Of a DNA stretch of 64,000 bases, positions 11,876 through 21,547 are shown one piece after another; positions within the stretch are counted from its first letter, which is position 1; each line of letters starts with the position of its first letter. The stretch covers positions 744,001-808,000 of the forward strand of contig NZ_BLJE01000001.1 in the NCBI RefSeq assembly GCF_009811795.1, given 5' to 3'. Made by a program: the position numbers and the translations under genes. The notes beneath the pieces were generated by a model. That model saw nothing but the letters and a program-made list of their open reading frames with translations. It did no database searches and was not told the DNA's origin. The DNA comes from Litoreibacter roseus (GTDB lineage Bacteria; Pseudomonadota; Alphaproteobacteria; Rhodobacterales; Rhodobacteraceae).

Positions 11876-12814
11876 TCACAGCGTTTGCAACCTCTCGGTC
11901 AGCAGAGTGAAGAAACCATCCGCATCGACATCGCCAATGAATAATGCGTTGGCGGGTTTGTCTGTGACGCCCCACCAGTCGGCGACCGTCATTCCCAGGG
12001 TCAGTTCCGAGGTTGTTTCGATCTCCACGTTCACCCTACGGCCTGAAAAGAGCTCCGGCTTCAGCAGATACGCAATCACACACGGATCATGAAGCGGCGC
12101 ACCTTCAGAGCCGTATTTTTCCTTGTCGAACCGCTCAAAGAAATCAGTCCACTCCGCGACCATACGGCCGACCTCGGTTCCCATGCTCCGAAATGCGTCG
12201 ACCCGCGTGCGGGTCGTGAGCGCCTTGTGGGTCACGTCGAGGGGCAAAACGACAAGCGGCACGCCCGCTTCAAACACGATCTTCGCGGCATCTGGGTCCA
12301 CGTAGATGTTAAACTCTGCCGCGGGTGTGATGTTGCCGACCTCAAAGTAAGCGCCGCCCATCAAGACGATCTCCTTCACACGGTCTACGATGTCGGGCGC
12401 CTGTTGAAAGGCCGTCGCGATGTTTGTGAGCGGGCCAAGCGGACAGAGCGTGACCGTGCCCGTGTCTTCTGATCTGAACGTGTCGATTATGAAATCGACA
12501 GCATGGCGATCCTGCAGCTGCATAATCGGATCTGGCAGCTGCGGCCCATCCAGACCTGTCTTTCCATGAACGTGCTCCGCCGTGACCAATTTCCGCGTCA
12601 AAGGGGCGGAACAGCCCGCGAAAACAGGGATATCCGTGCGCTTTGCCAGTTCACACACAATCAAGGCATTCTTCGATGTTAAAGGCAGGGGCACGTTGCC
12701 GGCAACTGCCGTCAGGCCCAAAACCTCAAGCTCGGGCGATCCCAACGCAAGCAGGATCGCGACCGCATCATCTTGGCCGGGATCCGTGTCTATAATGATT
12801 TTGCGTGCACTCAT
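11876..12814 (-). CDS. nucleoside hydrolase, IunH family
   Basis: A 312-residue N-ribohydrolase that splits nucleosides into base and ribose. It has the calcium-binding signature DTDPGQDDA at residues 9-17, the GHKTGLDG-like segment HGKTGLDG, and [25 protein letters not shown]. Substrate preference (inosine, uridine or purine) cannot be read off safely. Its ATG overlaps the stop of the upstream CorC-type gene as ATGA (12811-12814), implying translational coupling, and selO follows 10 bases after its stop. Confidence 0.93.
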   Translation of the reverse strand: MSARKIIIDTDPGQDDAVAILLALGSPELEVLGLTAVAGNVPLPLTSKNALIVCELAKRTDIPVFAGCSAPLTRKLVTAEHVHGKTGLDGPQLPDPIMQLQDRHAVDFIIDTFRSEDTGTVTLCPLGPLTNIATAFQQAPDIVDRVKEIVLMGGAYFEVGNITPAAEFNIYVDPDAAKIVFEAGVPLVVLPLDVTHKALTTRTRVDAFRSMGTEVGRMVAEWTDFFERFDKEKYGSEGAPLHDPCVIAYLLKPELFSGRRVNVEIETTSELTLGMTVADWWGVTDKPANALFIGDVDADGFFTLLTERLQTL

Positions 12815-14118
12815 AAAGGACGTACCTTCAACTCTGTCAGACGGTTTTGGGACTTTGAGACCACCTCGAACCGGAATCCGTGGAATGAGAAAACCTGACC
12901 CACATCGGGAATGCTTTGTGCTTCATGGATGACGAGCCCCGCGACCGTGTTGGCTTCTTCATCTGGCAGAGACCACTCCGCCTGTCTGTTGAGATCGCGG
13001 ATCGTCATTGCGCCATCGACGAGGAAGCTTCCGTCCTCTGAGGCGTTCAGAGTTGGCTCTTCCCCATCGTCGAACTCGTCCGTGATCTCACCGACGATTT
13101 CCTCAAGAATATCTTCAAGCGTGATCAGTCCCTGCAGCGCGCCGTATTCGTCCACCACAAGCGCGAAGTGGGTGTGCCGTTTCAGGAATTGTTTCATCTG
13201 ATCGTCGAGGGTTGTCGTTTCGGGCACGAAGTAAGGTTCCCGCACCACGTCCATGACATTGAATTTCGACAAATCACCGGTGATCCCGTCCGGACCACGC
13301 ACCATCTCGTCCACAGCGCGCAGCAGGTCTTTTGCATGGGCAATACCAACGATGTTTTCCTGCTCGCCGCGATAGACCGGAAGGCGGGTGTAGGCGGATT
13401 CTAGGCATTGCGTGAGGATATCTTCCGGAGCGTCATCCACATTGATCATTTCGATCTCCGAGCGGTGGAGCATGATTTCTTCCACGTCGCGGTCTGCTAG
13501 ATCGAGCGCACCCAGTAGCCTGTCGCGCTGATCCTTTTCAACGACCCCTTCCTGATGGCCTAGCGCCAGCGCCCCGGCGATTTCTTCGTGAACGGACAGG
13601 ATGTGAATGTCCGGATCGGTCTCAACCCCGAAAAGCTTCAGGATGCCGCGCACCAGAACGCGTACGGCATTCACCACCGGGGCAAAAACCAGAACAACAA
13701 CCGAGATCACGCCGGACACTTTCGCGGCGGCGGTTTCGGAATTGGTGATCGCATAGGTCTTGGGCAGAACCTCGGCGAAGATCAGAACCAGAAGTGTCAT
13801 CACCAGCGTGGCGAGCGCGACGCCGCTTTCTCCGAAGGCCCGCGTGAAGATGGCTGTGGCCAGCGATGCGGCGAGAATGTTGACCAGATTGTTCCCCAAC
13901 AGCACCGAGCCGATTAGCCGCTCGTTGTCTTCGGTGATCTTCAAGGCGCGTTCCGCGCCCGGCGACCCCTTGTCGGCCTGCGACCGGAGTTTTCCGCGGG
14001 ACGCCGCAGTCAATGCCGTCTCAGAGCCAGAGAAAAAAGCCGAAAGCACCAGCAATCCGATGATGGCGGCTGAGGTCATCCAAAACGCATAGTCGAGCAC
14101 GGGGGCTGCGGTCTCCAT
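12811..14118 (-). CDS. HlyC/CorC-family (CNNM-like) membrane protein with CBS domains
   Basis: A 435-residue protein. An N-terminal DUF21/CNNM domain with about four membrane helices (LLVLSAFFSGSETALTAASR; GNNLVNILAASLATAIF) is followed by a pair of CBS domains (about residues 205-330) and a C-terminal CorC_HlyC domain starting near EDILEEIVGEI. Relatives are linked to magnesium or cobalt transport and tolerance. The ATG at 14116-14118 (METAAPVLDY) is taken as the start; longer starts would overlap the divergent gene at 14195. It is the first gene of the unit with the nucleoside hydrolase and selO. Confidence 0.9.
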   Translation of the reverse strand: METAAPVLDYAFWMTSAAIIGLLVLSAFFSGSETALTAASRGKLRSQADKGSPGAERALKITEDNERLIGSVLLGNNLVNILAASLATAIFTRAFGESGVALATLVMTLLVLIFAEVLPKTYAITNSETAAAKVSGVISVVVLVFAPVVNAVRVLVRGILKLFGVETDPDIHILSVHEEIAGALALGHQEGVVEKDQRDRLLGALDLADRDVEEIMLHRSEIEMINVDDAPEDILTQCLESAYTRLPVYRGEQENIVGIAHAKDLLRAVDEMVRGPDGITGDLSKFNVMDVVREPYFVPETTTLDDQMKQFLKRHTHFALVVDEYGALQGLITLEDILEEIVGEITDEFDDGEEPTLNASEDGSFLVDGAMTIRDLNRQAEWSLPDEEANTVAGLVIHEAQSIPDVGQVFSFHGFRFEVVSKSQNRLTELKVRPL

Positions 14119-14194
14119 CTTTTCGTCCGTCTTTTTATTGGTTACCCAGTGGTTATGGGGGGCGGCACCTCTGGCTTCAAGCGAAAGCGATGGG

Positions 14195-14995
14195 ATGAGC
14201 AAGCGCATTAAGGATATCGGAACGTTGGACGGCGACGTGTTGCTCTTTGGTGGGGCCTATTCGAACCTTCAGGCAACCGAGGCGCTGGTGGGGGAAGCAG
14301 AGCGGCGCGGGATTAGTTCAACGAACATAATCTGCACCGGTGATCTGGTGGCCTATTGCGCGGACCCGACGTCAGTTTGTGATCTACTGGTGGACCGCGT
14401 TCATTGTGTCGCCGGAAACTGTGAGCGCCAGATTGCGGAGGGCGCGTCCGATTGCGGCTGCGGGTTTTCTGAGGGCACAGCCTGTGATCTGGCATCCCGG
14501 GGATGGTATCCTTATGCGTCACAGCGTCTGGACGGGTATCTGGACAGCTTTCGCGATCTGCCAGATGCGGTCACTTTCATGTACCAGGACGCACGCTATG
14601 TCGTAATCCACGGCGGTTTTAACGACATTTCCAGATTCATTTGGCCGTCAGATGCGGAAGGCGTCTTCGAGCGGGAAATCTCCGCCATCGAGCGGGAGAC
14701 GGGCCCAATTAACGCTGTCGTCGCTGGCCATTCCGGCCTCGCTTTTCAGCGTCAAATCGGATCGCGGCTGTGGATCAATGCAGGTGTCATCGGTATGCCG
14801 CCCCATGACGGACGCCCACAGACCCGCTATGCAGTATTGTCGCCCGACGGGGTCCGGTTTCACGCTCTGACATACGATTACGAGGCAGCGGCGCAAGCGT
14901 TGATCAACGCGGGCCTCACGCAGGGCTACGAAAAGGCGCTTGTCTCGGGATACTGGCCCGCAGAAGACATCTTGCCGCGGGAACTGCGGCGGTAG
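14195..14995 (+). CDS. metallophosphoesterase-like protein with altered first metal motif
   Basis: A 266-residue calcineurin-like phosphoesterase fold. Motifs recognisable in order are CTGDLVAYC, AGNCERQ, IHGGFND and AGHSGLAF, which supply the GD, GN(C/H), H and GH elements. The usual first motif, Asp-x-His before the SN pair, is replaced here by the sequence FGGAYSN, so the canonical first-metal ligands Asp and His are absent. Start MSKRIKDIG is the ATG at 14195; an earlier in-frame ATG at 14138 would overlap the divergent membrane-protein leader. Substrate is unknown. It ends three bases before the convergent xerD stop. Confidence 0.8.
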   Translation: MSKRIKDIGTLDGDVLLFGGAYSNLQATEALVGEAERRGISSTNIICTGDLVAYCADPTSVCDLLVDRVHCVAGNCERQIAEGASDCGCGFSEGTACDLASRGWYPYASQRLDGYLDSFRDLPDAVTFMYQDARYVVIHGGFNDISRFIWPSDAEGVFEREISAIERETGPINAVVAGHSGLAFQRQIGSRLWINAGVIGMPPHDGRPQTRYAVLSPDGVRFHALTYDYEAAAQALINAGLTQGYEKALVSGYWPAEDILPRELRR

Positions 14996-14997
14996 GT

Positions 14998-15936
14998 TTA
15001 CGGCGCGTTCAGCGGATGATGATTGTGGACCAGATCCTTCAAGCGCTCGTCCAGAACATGAGTATAGATTTCGGTTGTTGAAATATCCGCGTGGCCCAGC
15101 AGGGTTTGTATCGCGCGCAGGTCTGCACCGTTGGCAAGCAAATGCGTTGCAAAGGCATGCCGCAATGTATGAGGCGTGACATTATTCGGCGTGATCCCAC
15201 CGGCGATGGCAAGTTCCTTGATAAGCGCATAGAAGCGGTGCCGTGTTAGATGCCCGGCCTGTCCCCGAGAGGGAAACAAGAACTTGGAAGGATTAGCCCC
15301 CTTGGAGATACGTATCCTGTCCTCTTCGTCGCGAATTATGATCCATGCGGCCAGCGCGTCCCGCGCCGCAGGGGCCAACGGCACCAACCGCTCTTTATTG
15401 CCCTTACCTCGAACCAGAAGCATCTGCGGATCACCTCGCGCGGCAGCAACGGGCAGTGTCACCAACTCACTCACCCGCATGCCCGTCGCATAGAGCAACT
15501 CCATCAAACAGGTGTTTCGGACACGGTCACTCTGGCTGCGTCCGGTTGTCTGGGCTGCACCAAGCAGTTTGTCCACGTCCTCGACGCTTAGCGTCTTCGG
15601 GAGGGATTTCGCCCGACCCGGCCCTTTGATCTGAAGCGCAGGATTGTCTGTGCGCCACCCTTCTTCGTAGGCAAACCTGTAGAGTTGCTTGACCGACGAC
15701 AGGCGCCGCGCGCGGGTGGCCCGCGACAGTCCGTCCGTCTCGCATTGAATGAGGTATCGCTCGATGCAGGGCTGATCGACGGCCGTGAAATCCAATTTAC
15801 GTTTAGACAGCCAGCCCGAGAAGTCGATCAGGTCGCGGCCATAGGCAAGGCATGTGTTTTCAGAGGCGCCAAGTTCGGCTGACTGCGCGTCCAGAAAGAC
15901 AGAAACCCACCGGTCCATATGGGCGGGGGCCGACAT
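14998..15936 (-). CDS. xerD: site-specific tyrosine recombinase XerD
   Basis: A 312-residue recombinase with an N-terminal SAM-like core-binding domain and a C-terminal catalytic domain. The catalytic set is visible: Arg in TGMRVSEL, His-x-x-Arg in HTLRHAFATH, His in LLGHADISTTEIYTH, whose Tyr is the nucleophile. Length and the complete catalytic domain fit a XerC/D partner acting at the chromosomal dif site in dimer resolution rather than a phage integrase; XerD is preferred over XerC. It starts three bases after the stop of the exported-protein gene, so the two are probably co-transcribed. Confidence 0.88.
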   Translation of the reverse strand: MSAPAHMDRWVSVFLDAQSAELGASENTCLAYGRDLIDFSGWLSKRKLDFTAVDQPCIERYLIQCETDGLSRATRARRLSSVKQLYRFAYEEGWRTDNPALQIKGPGRAKSLPKTLSVEDVDKLLGAAQTTGRSQSDRVRNTCLMELLYATGMRVSELVTLPVAAARGDPQMLLVRGKGNKERLVPLAPAARDALAAWIIIRDEEDRIRISKGANPSKFLFPSRGQAGHLTRHRFYALIKELAIAGGITPNNVTPHTLRHAFATHLLANGADLRAIQTLLGHADISTTEIYTHVLDERLKDLVHNHHPLNAP

Positions 15937-15939
15937 GCC

Positions 15940-17514
15940 TTAGCTGACGTCCCGGGTCAGAAGCACATGAAGCGCCATTTTGCGGGCAGTGTCTTCAAAC
16001 CCAAGAGAGCGTAGCAGCCCGATCCCGTATTCCAAAGATTTCGGGTCAGTGCCGGTTCCGTCCTGCATCATGGCGATGGCCCGTAAGACTGCTTCACCAA
16101 GTTTGCCCTCTTCCACCAGATCTGCGAACTCAAGCGGGACCCCGTCTGTGTTGAACGCGGCCGCGATACTGGCCTCTAGCGGATCAGCGATGGGGGCGTT
16201 CGTTTGAACATCGCCCAATGCGACCCCGTACCAAATCGGGTTTGATTGCCGAAGCGGCGTCGCGATGGCTGTTTTCTCGTAGGCATTGCTGAGCAGGAGC
16301 ATTGGCAAGGCCGCATCCGCCGCGCGGTTTTTGAGTCGCGCTTGGATCAGCGCTGGCGCAAACATTCGCGCAAGCGCGGGCTCAAGATCAGCGGTGCGCA
16401 TGATGTCACGAGCTGTCGCAACGCTTTGGACGATTTCATCGTCGGTTCCCGATGACAAGGCACGGTCCAGTGCCTGTACCGCAGCGACGCGGTCCCAGAC
16501 ACCGCCCGACGCTGCTGCGCGACGCTCGGAATAGATGGCCAGCAACTGAGACGGTGCGATCGCGCCCAGGCGGCTCAGACGTTCGGCGGCCCGAAGCCTT
16601 GCTTTCCAGCCTTGGGTTTCGCTCAGCGAGGCAAAGTCAAAGGCGCGGGGCAGGGTGCCCTGCGCCAAAGGTTCCCCGATTGCGCTGTGCAGAAAGAACG
16701 AGAGCGGCGTGACGCGGTCCGGTGCGGGCAGGAATGCCTGGCCGTCTGCCAATTCGGGGTCGAGAAAGCGGGCCAGAAGATCGGCTTCGGAGGTCGAGAT
16801 AACTTTCAGCGTTTCGGCAGCCATCAGTGTCGCAACCGCCGTAGACCAATCGCCGCCACGGGCAAGGCAAAACACCCGGGCCGGGATAGTTGGTGCGATC
16901 TCGGGGATTCCCAGCATCTGACGACACGCCTGATCTTCTTGGCCGGACAGCAGACTGACATCAAACCAACGCCGGAACAGACGCGGGTCGGTTGGGCCTG
17001 CCCGTTCGAGCAATGCGCGCGCTTCGTTTAGCGCACCCGTTGCAAGCAGACGGTCGACGCGCGCAAGAAACAACTTGGCGTCCCGGGTGCTGTCGACGGG
17101 CGGCGCAAGCTCTGCGAGCAGGATCTGGCGTAAGAGATCTGCAAGCGGCGGCGGCAGGTCAGCCCGAAGATCCGCGATCAGCCGTGCGAGTTCCGCTGAA
17201 CTGCTATTGCCCCAGAAATCATCCGGCAGACCCGTAACGGAACGTGGAAGCAGGCCGACAGCATCTGCATTGGTTTGTCCAAGAGGAACCGTGTTTATCC
17301 GGGCGGGTGTCGCCGAGGTTGCCGTCACTGCCCGCGTTTGATCCGGCAACTCGCGCGGTCCAAGACGTGCCGGAATTGCAATTGTGTCCGACAGCCAGCC
17401 GATAGCCGACAGCGGCGGTCCCTCGGCCGTTGCTTGAGCAAAAGCTGGTCCAGACAGCAAGAACGCTGCCAGTCCAAAGGTTCGGCCCAGCAGTCGGGAA
17501 GTGTTAGTCAACAT
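15940..17514 (-). CDS. exported helical-repeat protein of unknown function
   Basis: A 524-residue protein with a signal peptide (about residues 1-28, cleaved near AFA-Q). The mature part is rich in Ala and Leu and looks like antiparallel helical hairpins (for example DAKLFLARVDRLLATGALNEARALLERAG), as in TPR-like scaffolds. I recognise no catalytic motif. The ATG at 17514 is preferred to a TTG one codon earlier; it overlaps the 3' end of the 44-residue gene by 11 bases, indicating coupling. With xerD it forms a likely three-gene unit. Its role in the periplasm is unknown. Confidence 0.72.
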   Translation of the reverse strand: MLTNTSRLLGRTFGLAAFLLSGPAFAQATAEGPPLSAIGWLSDTIAIPARLGPRELPDQTRAVTATSATPARINTVPLGQTNADAVGLLPRSVTGLPDDFWGNSSSAELARLIADLRADLPPPLADLLRQILLAELAPPVDSTRDAKLFLARVDRLLATGALNEARALLERAGPTDPRLFRRWFDVSLLSGQEDQACRQMLGIPEIAPTIPARVFCLARGGDWSTAVATLMAAETLKVISTSEADLLARFLDPELADGQAFLPAPDRVTPLSFFLHSAIGEPLAQGTLPRAFDFASLSETQGWKARLRAAERLSRLGAIAPSQLLAIYSERRAAASGGVWDRVAAVQALDRALSSGTDDEIVQSVATARDIMRTADLEPALARMFAPALIQARLKNRAADAALPMLLLSNAYEKTAIATPLRQSNPIWYGVALGDVQTNAPIADPLEASIAAAFNTDGVPLEFADLVEEGKLGEAVLRAIAMMQDGTGTDPKSLEYGIGLLRSLGFEDTARKMALHVLLTRDVS

Positions 17515-17638
17515 CAAACTCTACCGGTTGGTTTATCTCAACCTGATTGGGGGCGAGATCACCAAAGTAGGCATAGCCCACGATTGCTGAAAATCCTGTT
17601 ACGAGGAGAAAGACCATAATTTTAAAGAACCGCACCAT
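17504..17638 (-). CDS. 44-residue single-span membrane protein
   Basis: A short gene reading MVRFFKIMVFLL at its start and QPVEFDVD at its end. Residues about 4-25 form one hydrophobic helix preceded by Arg and Lys, so the predicted topology is N-in with a short acidic tail of about 18 residues in the periplasm. Its last codons overlap the ATG of the exported helical protein, which supports a real, translated gene and a shared function. No named family recognised. The upstream gap to aroK (17639-17763) is AT-rich and must hold divergent promoters. Confidence 0.65.
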   Translation of the reverse strand: MVRFFKIMVFLLVTGFSAIVGYAYFGDLAPNQVEINQPVEFDVD

Positions 17639-17763
17639 ACTGCCTGCCCGTTTTTTTGATCGTGTTTTTCCCCGCCACCGTAACGGGTTTAATCTATTTT
17701 ATATATGGTATTCTCGGCGACTTCACGCCATTGCTTTCAGGAATTTTCTGACTGAGCGAGACG

Positions 17764-18321
17764 ATGCCCACCACGCCCGACACATTGCAGAAGCCTGTTG
17801 TTCTTGTCGGCATGATGGGGGCAGGGAAAACCGCGATCGGCACGGCGCTGGCCAAGCTGCTTGATGTCGAGCTGATTGACAGCGATGAGGCACTTGTTTC
17901 GGCTGCGAACATGTCGATTGCCGAGATTTTCGCCCGCGACGGGGAGGCGTTCTTTCGTAAACGCGAAAGCGAGGTGCTGGACCGCCTTTTGTCTGGCGCG
18001 CCTTGTATTCTGTCGACGGGGGGCGGTGCGTGGCTCAGCCCGGTCAATCGCCAGATGATCCAAGACCGTGGGACGGCGGTTTGGCTGAAGGCTGACCTGG
18101 CGCTGCTCTGGTCACGGGTGCGCCACAAAACCACGCGCCCTTTGCTGCAAACTGACGACCCTTACGGCACGTTGAAAGAGATTTTCGAGGCGCGGCAGGA
18201 TATCTATGCGCTGGCAGATCTGGTGGTGGAAGCGCAGGCCTCCTACTCAATCCAGCAAATGGCGGATGCCGTCCTGAACTGCCTGAAAGAGGCGCGTGTG
18301 GTCACGGAGAAGGCGATATGA
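17764..18321 (+). CDS. aroK: shikimate kinase
   Basis: A 185-residue cytoplasmic enzyme that phosphorylates shikimate with ATP in the aromatic amino acid pathway. It has Walker A GMMGAGKT at residues 16-23, the DSDE shikimate-binding and magnesium segment, RDGEAFFRKRESEVL, the STGGGAW loop and the lid segment TTRPLL. The stop overlaps the aroB start as ATGA (18318-18321), the classical aroK-aroB arrangement. Confidence 0.97.
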   Translation: MPTTPDTLQKPVVLVGMMGAGKTAIGTALAKLLDVELIDSDEALVSAANMSIAEIFARDGEAFFRKRESEVLDRLLSGAPCILSTGGGAWLSPVNRQMIQDRGTAVWLKADLALLWSRVRHKTTRPLLQTDDPYGTLKEIFEARQDIYALADLVVEAQASYSIQQMADAVLNCLKEARVVTEKAI

Positions 18322-19436
18322 CAGAGCAGGTTCACGTAAAACTCGCCGAGCGGTCCTACACCATAGAAATCGGTACCGGGCTTGTGGCCGCCGCTGGGTC
18401 TTATATCGCGCCGCTTCTGTCGCGGCCTCGGGTGGCCGTTGTCAGCGACGAGACGGTCGCAGCGCTACATCTCAAGGCTTTGGAAAACGGTCTGTCTGTT
18501 GCCGGGATCGAGATGGTGTCGCTTGTGCTGCCCGCCGGGGAAAGTACGAAAAGCTGGGATAACCTCACCAAGGTGACTGAATGGCTGCTCGATCAACGGA
18601 TAGAGCGCGGGGACATCGCAATTGCGTTCGGTGGTGGCGTGATCGGTGATCTGGTCGGGTTCGCGTCCGCGATCATGCGGCGAGGCATCCGGTTTGTGCA
18701 AATGCCCACATCGCTTCTGGCGCAGGTGGACAGTTCGGTCGGTGGCAAAACCGGGATCAACACGCGGCATGGGAAAAATCTTGTGGGCGCGTTTCACCAG
18801 CCCAGCCTTGTTCTGGCGGATGTTGATTTGCTGTCCACGCTCACGCCGCGCGATTTTCTGGCGGGCTACGGCGAAGTGGTGAAATACGGCCTTCTGGGCG
18901 ACAGCGCATTTTTCGAATGGCTGGAGGAAAACGGACTAGCGCTTGCGGCGGGCGATGTACAACTTCGGACCGAGGCCATTCGCAAGTCCTGTCAGATGAA
19001 AGCTGATATTGTCGCTCGCGATGAGACCGAGCAGGGGGATCGCGCGCTTCTGAATTTAGGTCATACGTTCTGTCACGCATTGGAGGCCGCGACAGGTTAT
19101 TCCGATAGGCTTCTTCACGGGGAGGGCGTGGCGATCGGGTGCGCGCTTGCTTTCGAGACGTCTGCGCGGTCGGGTCTATGTGCCCAGGAAGATCCAAGTC
19201 GGGTGCGTCAGCACCTCAAGGACATGGGTATGAAAACCGATCTTAGCGACATTGACGGGCCGCTGCCCCCGGCGCCGGATCTGCTGGATCTGATGGGGCA
19301 GGACAAAAAAGTGGTTGATGGTACGTTGCGCTTTATCATGGCGCGGGGCATCGGCGAGGCCTTTGTCACCGATGCTGTTGATTTAAATGTGGTAAAAGCG
19401 GTTCTGAGCGACGCATTGTCGGACCGTTCATCATAA
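18318..19436 (+). CDS. aroB: 3-dehydroquinate synthase
   Basis: A 372-residue NAD- and metal-dependent enzyme that makes 3-dehydroquinate from DAHP. Diagnostic segments are GGGVIGDLVGFASAIMRRGI, PTSLLAQVDSSVGGKTGIN, GYGEVVKYGLL, and the zinc-binding GHTFCHALEAATGY with a further His in LLHGEGVAIG. It is translationally coupled to aroK. It ends 16 bases before the convergent ssb stop, with no obvious terminator between them. Confidence 0.97.
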   Translation: MTEQVHVKLAERSYTIEIGTGLVAAAGSYIAPLLSRPRVAVVSDETVAALHLKALENGLSVAGIEMVSLVLPAGESTKSWDNLTKVTEWLLDQRIERGDIAIAFGGGVIGDLVGFASAIMRRGIRFVQMPTSLLAQVDSSVGGKTGINTRHGKNLVGAFHQPSLVLADVDLLSTLTPRDFLAGYGEVVKYGLLGDSAFFEWLEENGLALAAGDVQLRTEAIRKSCQMKADIVARDETEQGDRALLNLGHTFCHALEAATGYSDRLLHGEGVAIGCALAFETSARSGLCAQEDPSRVRQHLKDMGMKTDLSDIDGPLPPAPDLLDLMGQDKKVVDGTLRFIMARGIGEAFVTDAVDLNVVKAVLSDALSDRSS

Positions 19437-19452
19437 CGGGTCTGGTTGCGTC

Positions 19453-19950
19453 CTAGAACGGGATTTCGTCGTCGATATCGCTGGAAGATCCGCCGCCCGA
19501 CGGCCCACTGTCATAGCCGCCACCTGACGGACCGCTGTCGTAGCCGCCGGCGTCGCCGCCGTAGCCACCACCTCCGCCCATGCCGCCACCGCCTTCACCT
19601 CGGCCGTCAAGCATCGTAAGTGTGGATGTGTAAGGACGCAGAACGACCTCGGTCGAGTAGCGATCCTGACCGGACTGATCCTGCCATTTGCGGGTTTCAA
19701 GCTGGCCTTCGATATACACCTTGGACCCCTTCTTCAGGTATTGCTCTGCCACACGCGCCAAAGGTTCGGAGAAGATTGCGACCGAGTGCCATTCTGTCCG
19801 CTCGCGCCGCTCGCCGGTGTTGCGGTCTTTCCAGTTTTCAGATGTCGCTATGCGCAGATTGCAGACCTTACCACCGTTCTGAAACGTGCGGACTTCTGGA
19901 TCGCGCCCCAGATTGCCGATAATGATGACTTTGTTTACCGAACCGGCCAT
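19453..19950 (-). CDS. ssb: single-stranded DNA-binding protein
   Basis: A 165-residue SSB. Residues 1-110 form the OB fold ([18 protein letters not shown], then [15 protein letters not shown]). A Gly-rich flexible linker follows and contains a tandem copy of the YDSGPSGGG unit. The acidic C-terminal tip DIDDEIPF recruits replication and repair partners. The start has GGGAGAG upstream. It is divergent from the lytic transglycosylase gene. Confidence 0.97.
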   Translation of the reverse strand: MAGSVNKVIIIGNLGRDPEVRTFQNGGKVCNLRIATSENWKDRNTGERRERTEWHSVAIFSEPLARVAEQYLKKGSKVYIEGQLETRKWQDQSGQDRYSTEVVLRPYTSTLTMLDGRGEGGGGMGGGGGYGGDAGGYDSGPSGGGYDSGPSGGGSSSDIDDEIPF

Positions 19951-20101
19951 GGCTGAACTCTCCCGAATCTTTTCTTGTCTGCTTTGCTGTTATGCGTCCG
20001 TGGTTAATAGAAGGCAAACACGTCTGGGGGAACGCAGAACTCTGGTCATAGGTCTCAAATTCAGTATAGTCCTGTCCAAACGCGCAGGGGTGATTTTGGG
20101 T

Positions 20102-20701
20102 ATGCGGTCTTTGGCATTGGGTGTGGCGCTGAGCGCACTTGGTTTAATGATGCCGACATCAGGTATCACGGAAGGTCTGAAAGGGGCTGGGTCCACCAGT
20201 TCCCGGGCGAATATCTTCGCAAGTCAGGCTCGGCTCTTGGATGGCCGTCTTTCCTCGCAATACAAGGCGTCAGGCAAGCTGCGCCCGAAGCTTGACAGCA
20301 GTGCGCCTGCGTCTGTCCCAAGATACACGGGCAGCTACCGCGGGGCCTACCTTGCGACGGCCAAAGCGAAGGCGCGGAAATACGGCATCCCTGAGGATTT
20401 GTTCCTTCGATTGGTTCAGCAGGAAAGCGGGTGGAAGCCGAATGCACGGTCTCACAAAGGGGCACTCGGTCTGGCCCAGCTGATGCCTGCAACGGCACGC
20501 AATCTTGGCGTAGATCCTACAGATCCCGAGCAAAACCTCGAAGGTGGTGCGCGTTATCTCAAGCAGATGTACCGCGAGTTCGGCAGCTGGCGTCTGGCGC
20601 TGGCAGCCTATAATGCAGGCCCCGGCGCGGTGAAGCGCCATGGGGGCATTCCACCTTACCGCGAAACAAAGAATTACGTGCGAGTGATCCTCGGCAGCTA
20701 G
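20102..20701 (+). CDS. lytic transglycosylase, SLT domain
   Basis: A 199-residue exported peptidoglycan-cleaving enzyme. A hydrophobic N-terminus ([17 protein letters not shown]) is a signal peptide or anchor. The SLT domain starts near residue 90: [20 protein letters not shown] carries the catalytic Glu in the QQES motif, followed by [13 protein letters not shown] and [20 protein letters not shown]. The in-frame ATG at 20102 is preferred because it begins the signal; an upstream extension would run into the ssb promoter region. Its stop overlaps the convergent crotonase stop by four bases. Confidence 0.88.
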   Translation: MRSLALGVALSALGLMMPTSGITEGLKGAGSTSSRANIFASQARLLDGRLSSQYKASGKLRPKLDSSAPASVPRYTGSYRGAYLATAKAKARKYGIPEDLFLRLVQQESGWKPNARSHKGALGLAQLMPATARNLGVDPTDPEQNLEGGARYLKQMYREFGSWRLALAAYNAGPGAVKRHGGIPPYRETKNYVRVILGS

Positions 20702-21489
20702 TCTTTCCAATCGGGCGGGCGCTTTTCAAGAAAAGCCGCGATGCCCTCTTCCGTGTCACGAAACCCCATGTTTTCCGTCATGACTGCGCTCGCGTAGCTG
20801 TAGGCCTCTTCAACCGACATCTCAGCTTGCTCATAAAACGCGCGTTTGCCGATCCGAACTGCAGCACCCAACTTTGTCGCCAAGTGTTCGGCCAAAGCGC
20901 GGGTTTCCTCCGCCAGGGCGTCTGGCTTGGCGATGCGGTTGATCAGCCCCATCTCGCGGGCGCGGGTTGCTTCGATGAACTCGCCGGTTGTCAGCATCTC
21001 GAACGCCTGCTTGCGGGGAATGTTGCGGCTGAGCGCGACCATCGGGGTCGAGCAGAAAAGACCGATATTGACACCATTGACCCCGAAGCGCGTGCCCTCT
21101 GCTGCGACTGCCAAATCGCAAGAAGCGACAAGCTGGCACCCTGCCGCCGTTGCGATGCCATGCACCTGCGCTATGACGGGTTGCGGCATCTTCTGGATCG
21201 TCAGCATCATTCTCGCGCATGTGTCAAAGAGCGATGTGAACGCAGCCTTGCCACCATCCTCGGATTGCCGCGCGGCAGTCATTTCCTTCAGATCGTGGCC
21301 GGCACAAAACGCCTTCCCCGCGCCGCTTAGGATCACGGCTTTGACGGATGTGTCCTGTGAGATTGCGTCGAAGCTGTTTTGAAGCGCGCCAAGCATGGCA
21401 TTAGACAGCGCGTTCAGCTTGGCGGGCGCATTCATCGTCAGATGAGCGACCCCATCGGCATCCTCGCGTATCAGAAGTTCGTCGGTCAT
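20698..21489 (-). CDS. enoyl-CoA hydratase/isomerase-family protein (ECHDC3-like)
   Basis: A 263-residue crotonase-fold protein with the acyl-CoA oxyanion-hole segments [13 protein letters not shown] and [19 protein letters not shown]. In classical enoyl-CoA hydratases two glutamates sit near these loops; here the second loop reads FCSTPMVAL, as in ECHDC3-type proteins, so hydratase activity is doubtful and another acyl-CoA reaction is possible. The start at 21487-21489 has GGGAGGAA upstream; a nearer ATG is out of frame. It is divergent from a thioesterase gene, which suggests related acyl-CoA metabolism. Confidence 0.85.
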   Translation of the reverse strand: MTDELLIREDADGVAHLTMNAPAKLNALSNAMLGALQNSFDAISQDTSVKAVILSGAGKAFCAGHDLKEMTAARQSEDGGKAAFTSLFDTCARMMLTIQKMPQPVIAQVHGIATAAGCQLVASCDLAVAAEGTRFGVNGVNIGLFCSTPMVALSRNIPRKQAFEMLTTGEFIEATRAREMGLINRIAKPDALAEETRALAEHLATKLGAAVRIGKRAFYEQAEMSVEEAYSYASAVMTENMGFRDTEEGIAAFLEKRPPDWKD

Positions 21490-21547
21490 CTTGTCATTTC
21501 CTCCCACTTTGACAAAGAGTACCGGGGGGAACCGGCAGGGGGAAGAC

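Noticed and set aside
19517-19580. Repeated GGY units in the ssb tail as a DNA repeat or CRISPR-like array
   Set aside because: They encode the ordinary Gly-rich SSB linker with a single tandem YDSGPSGGG copy; spacing does not fit a CRISPR.
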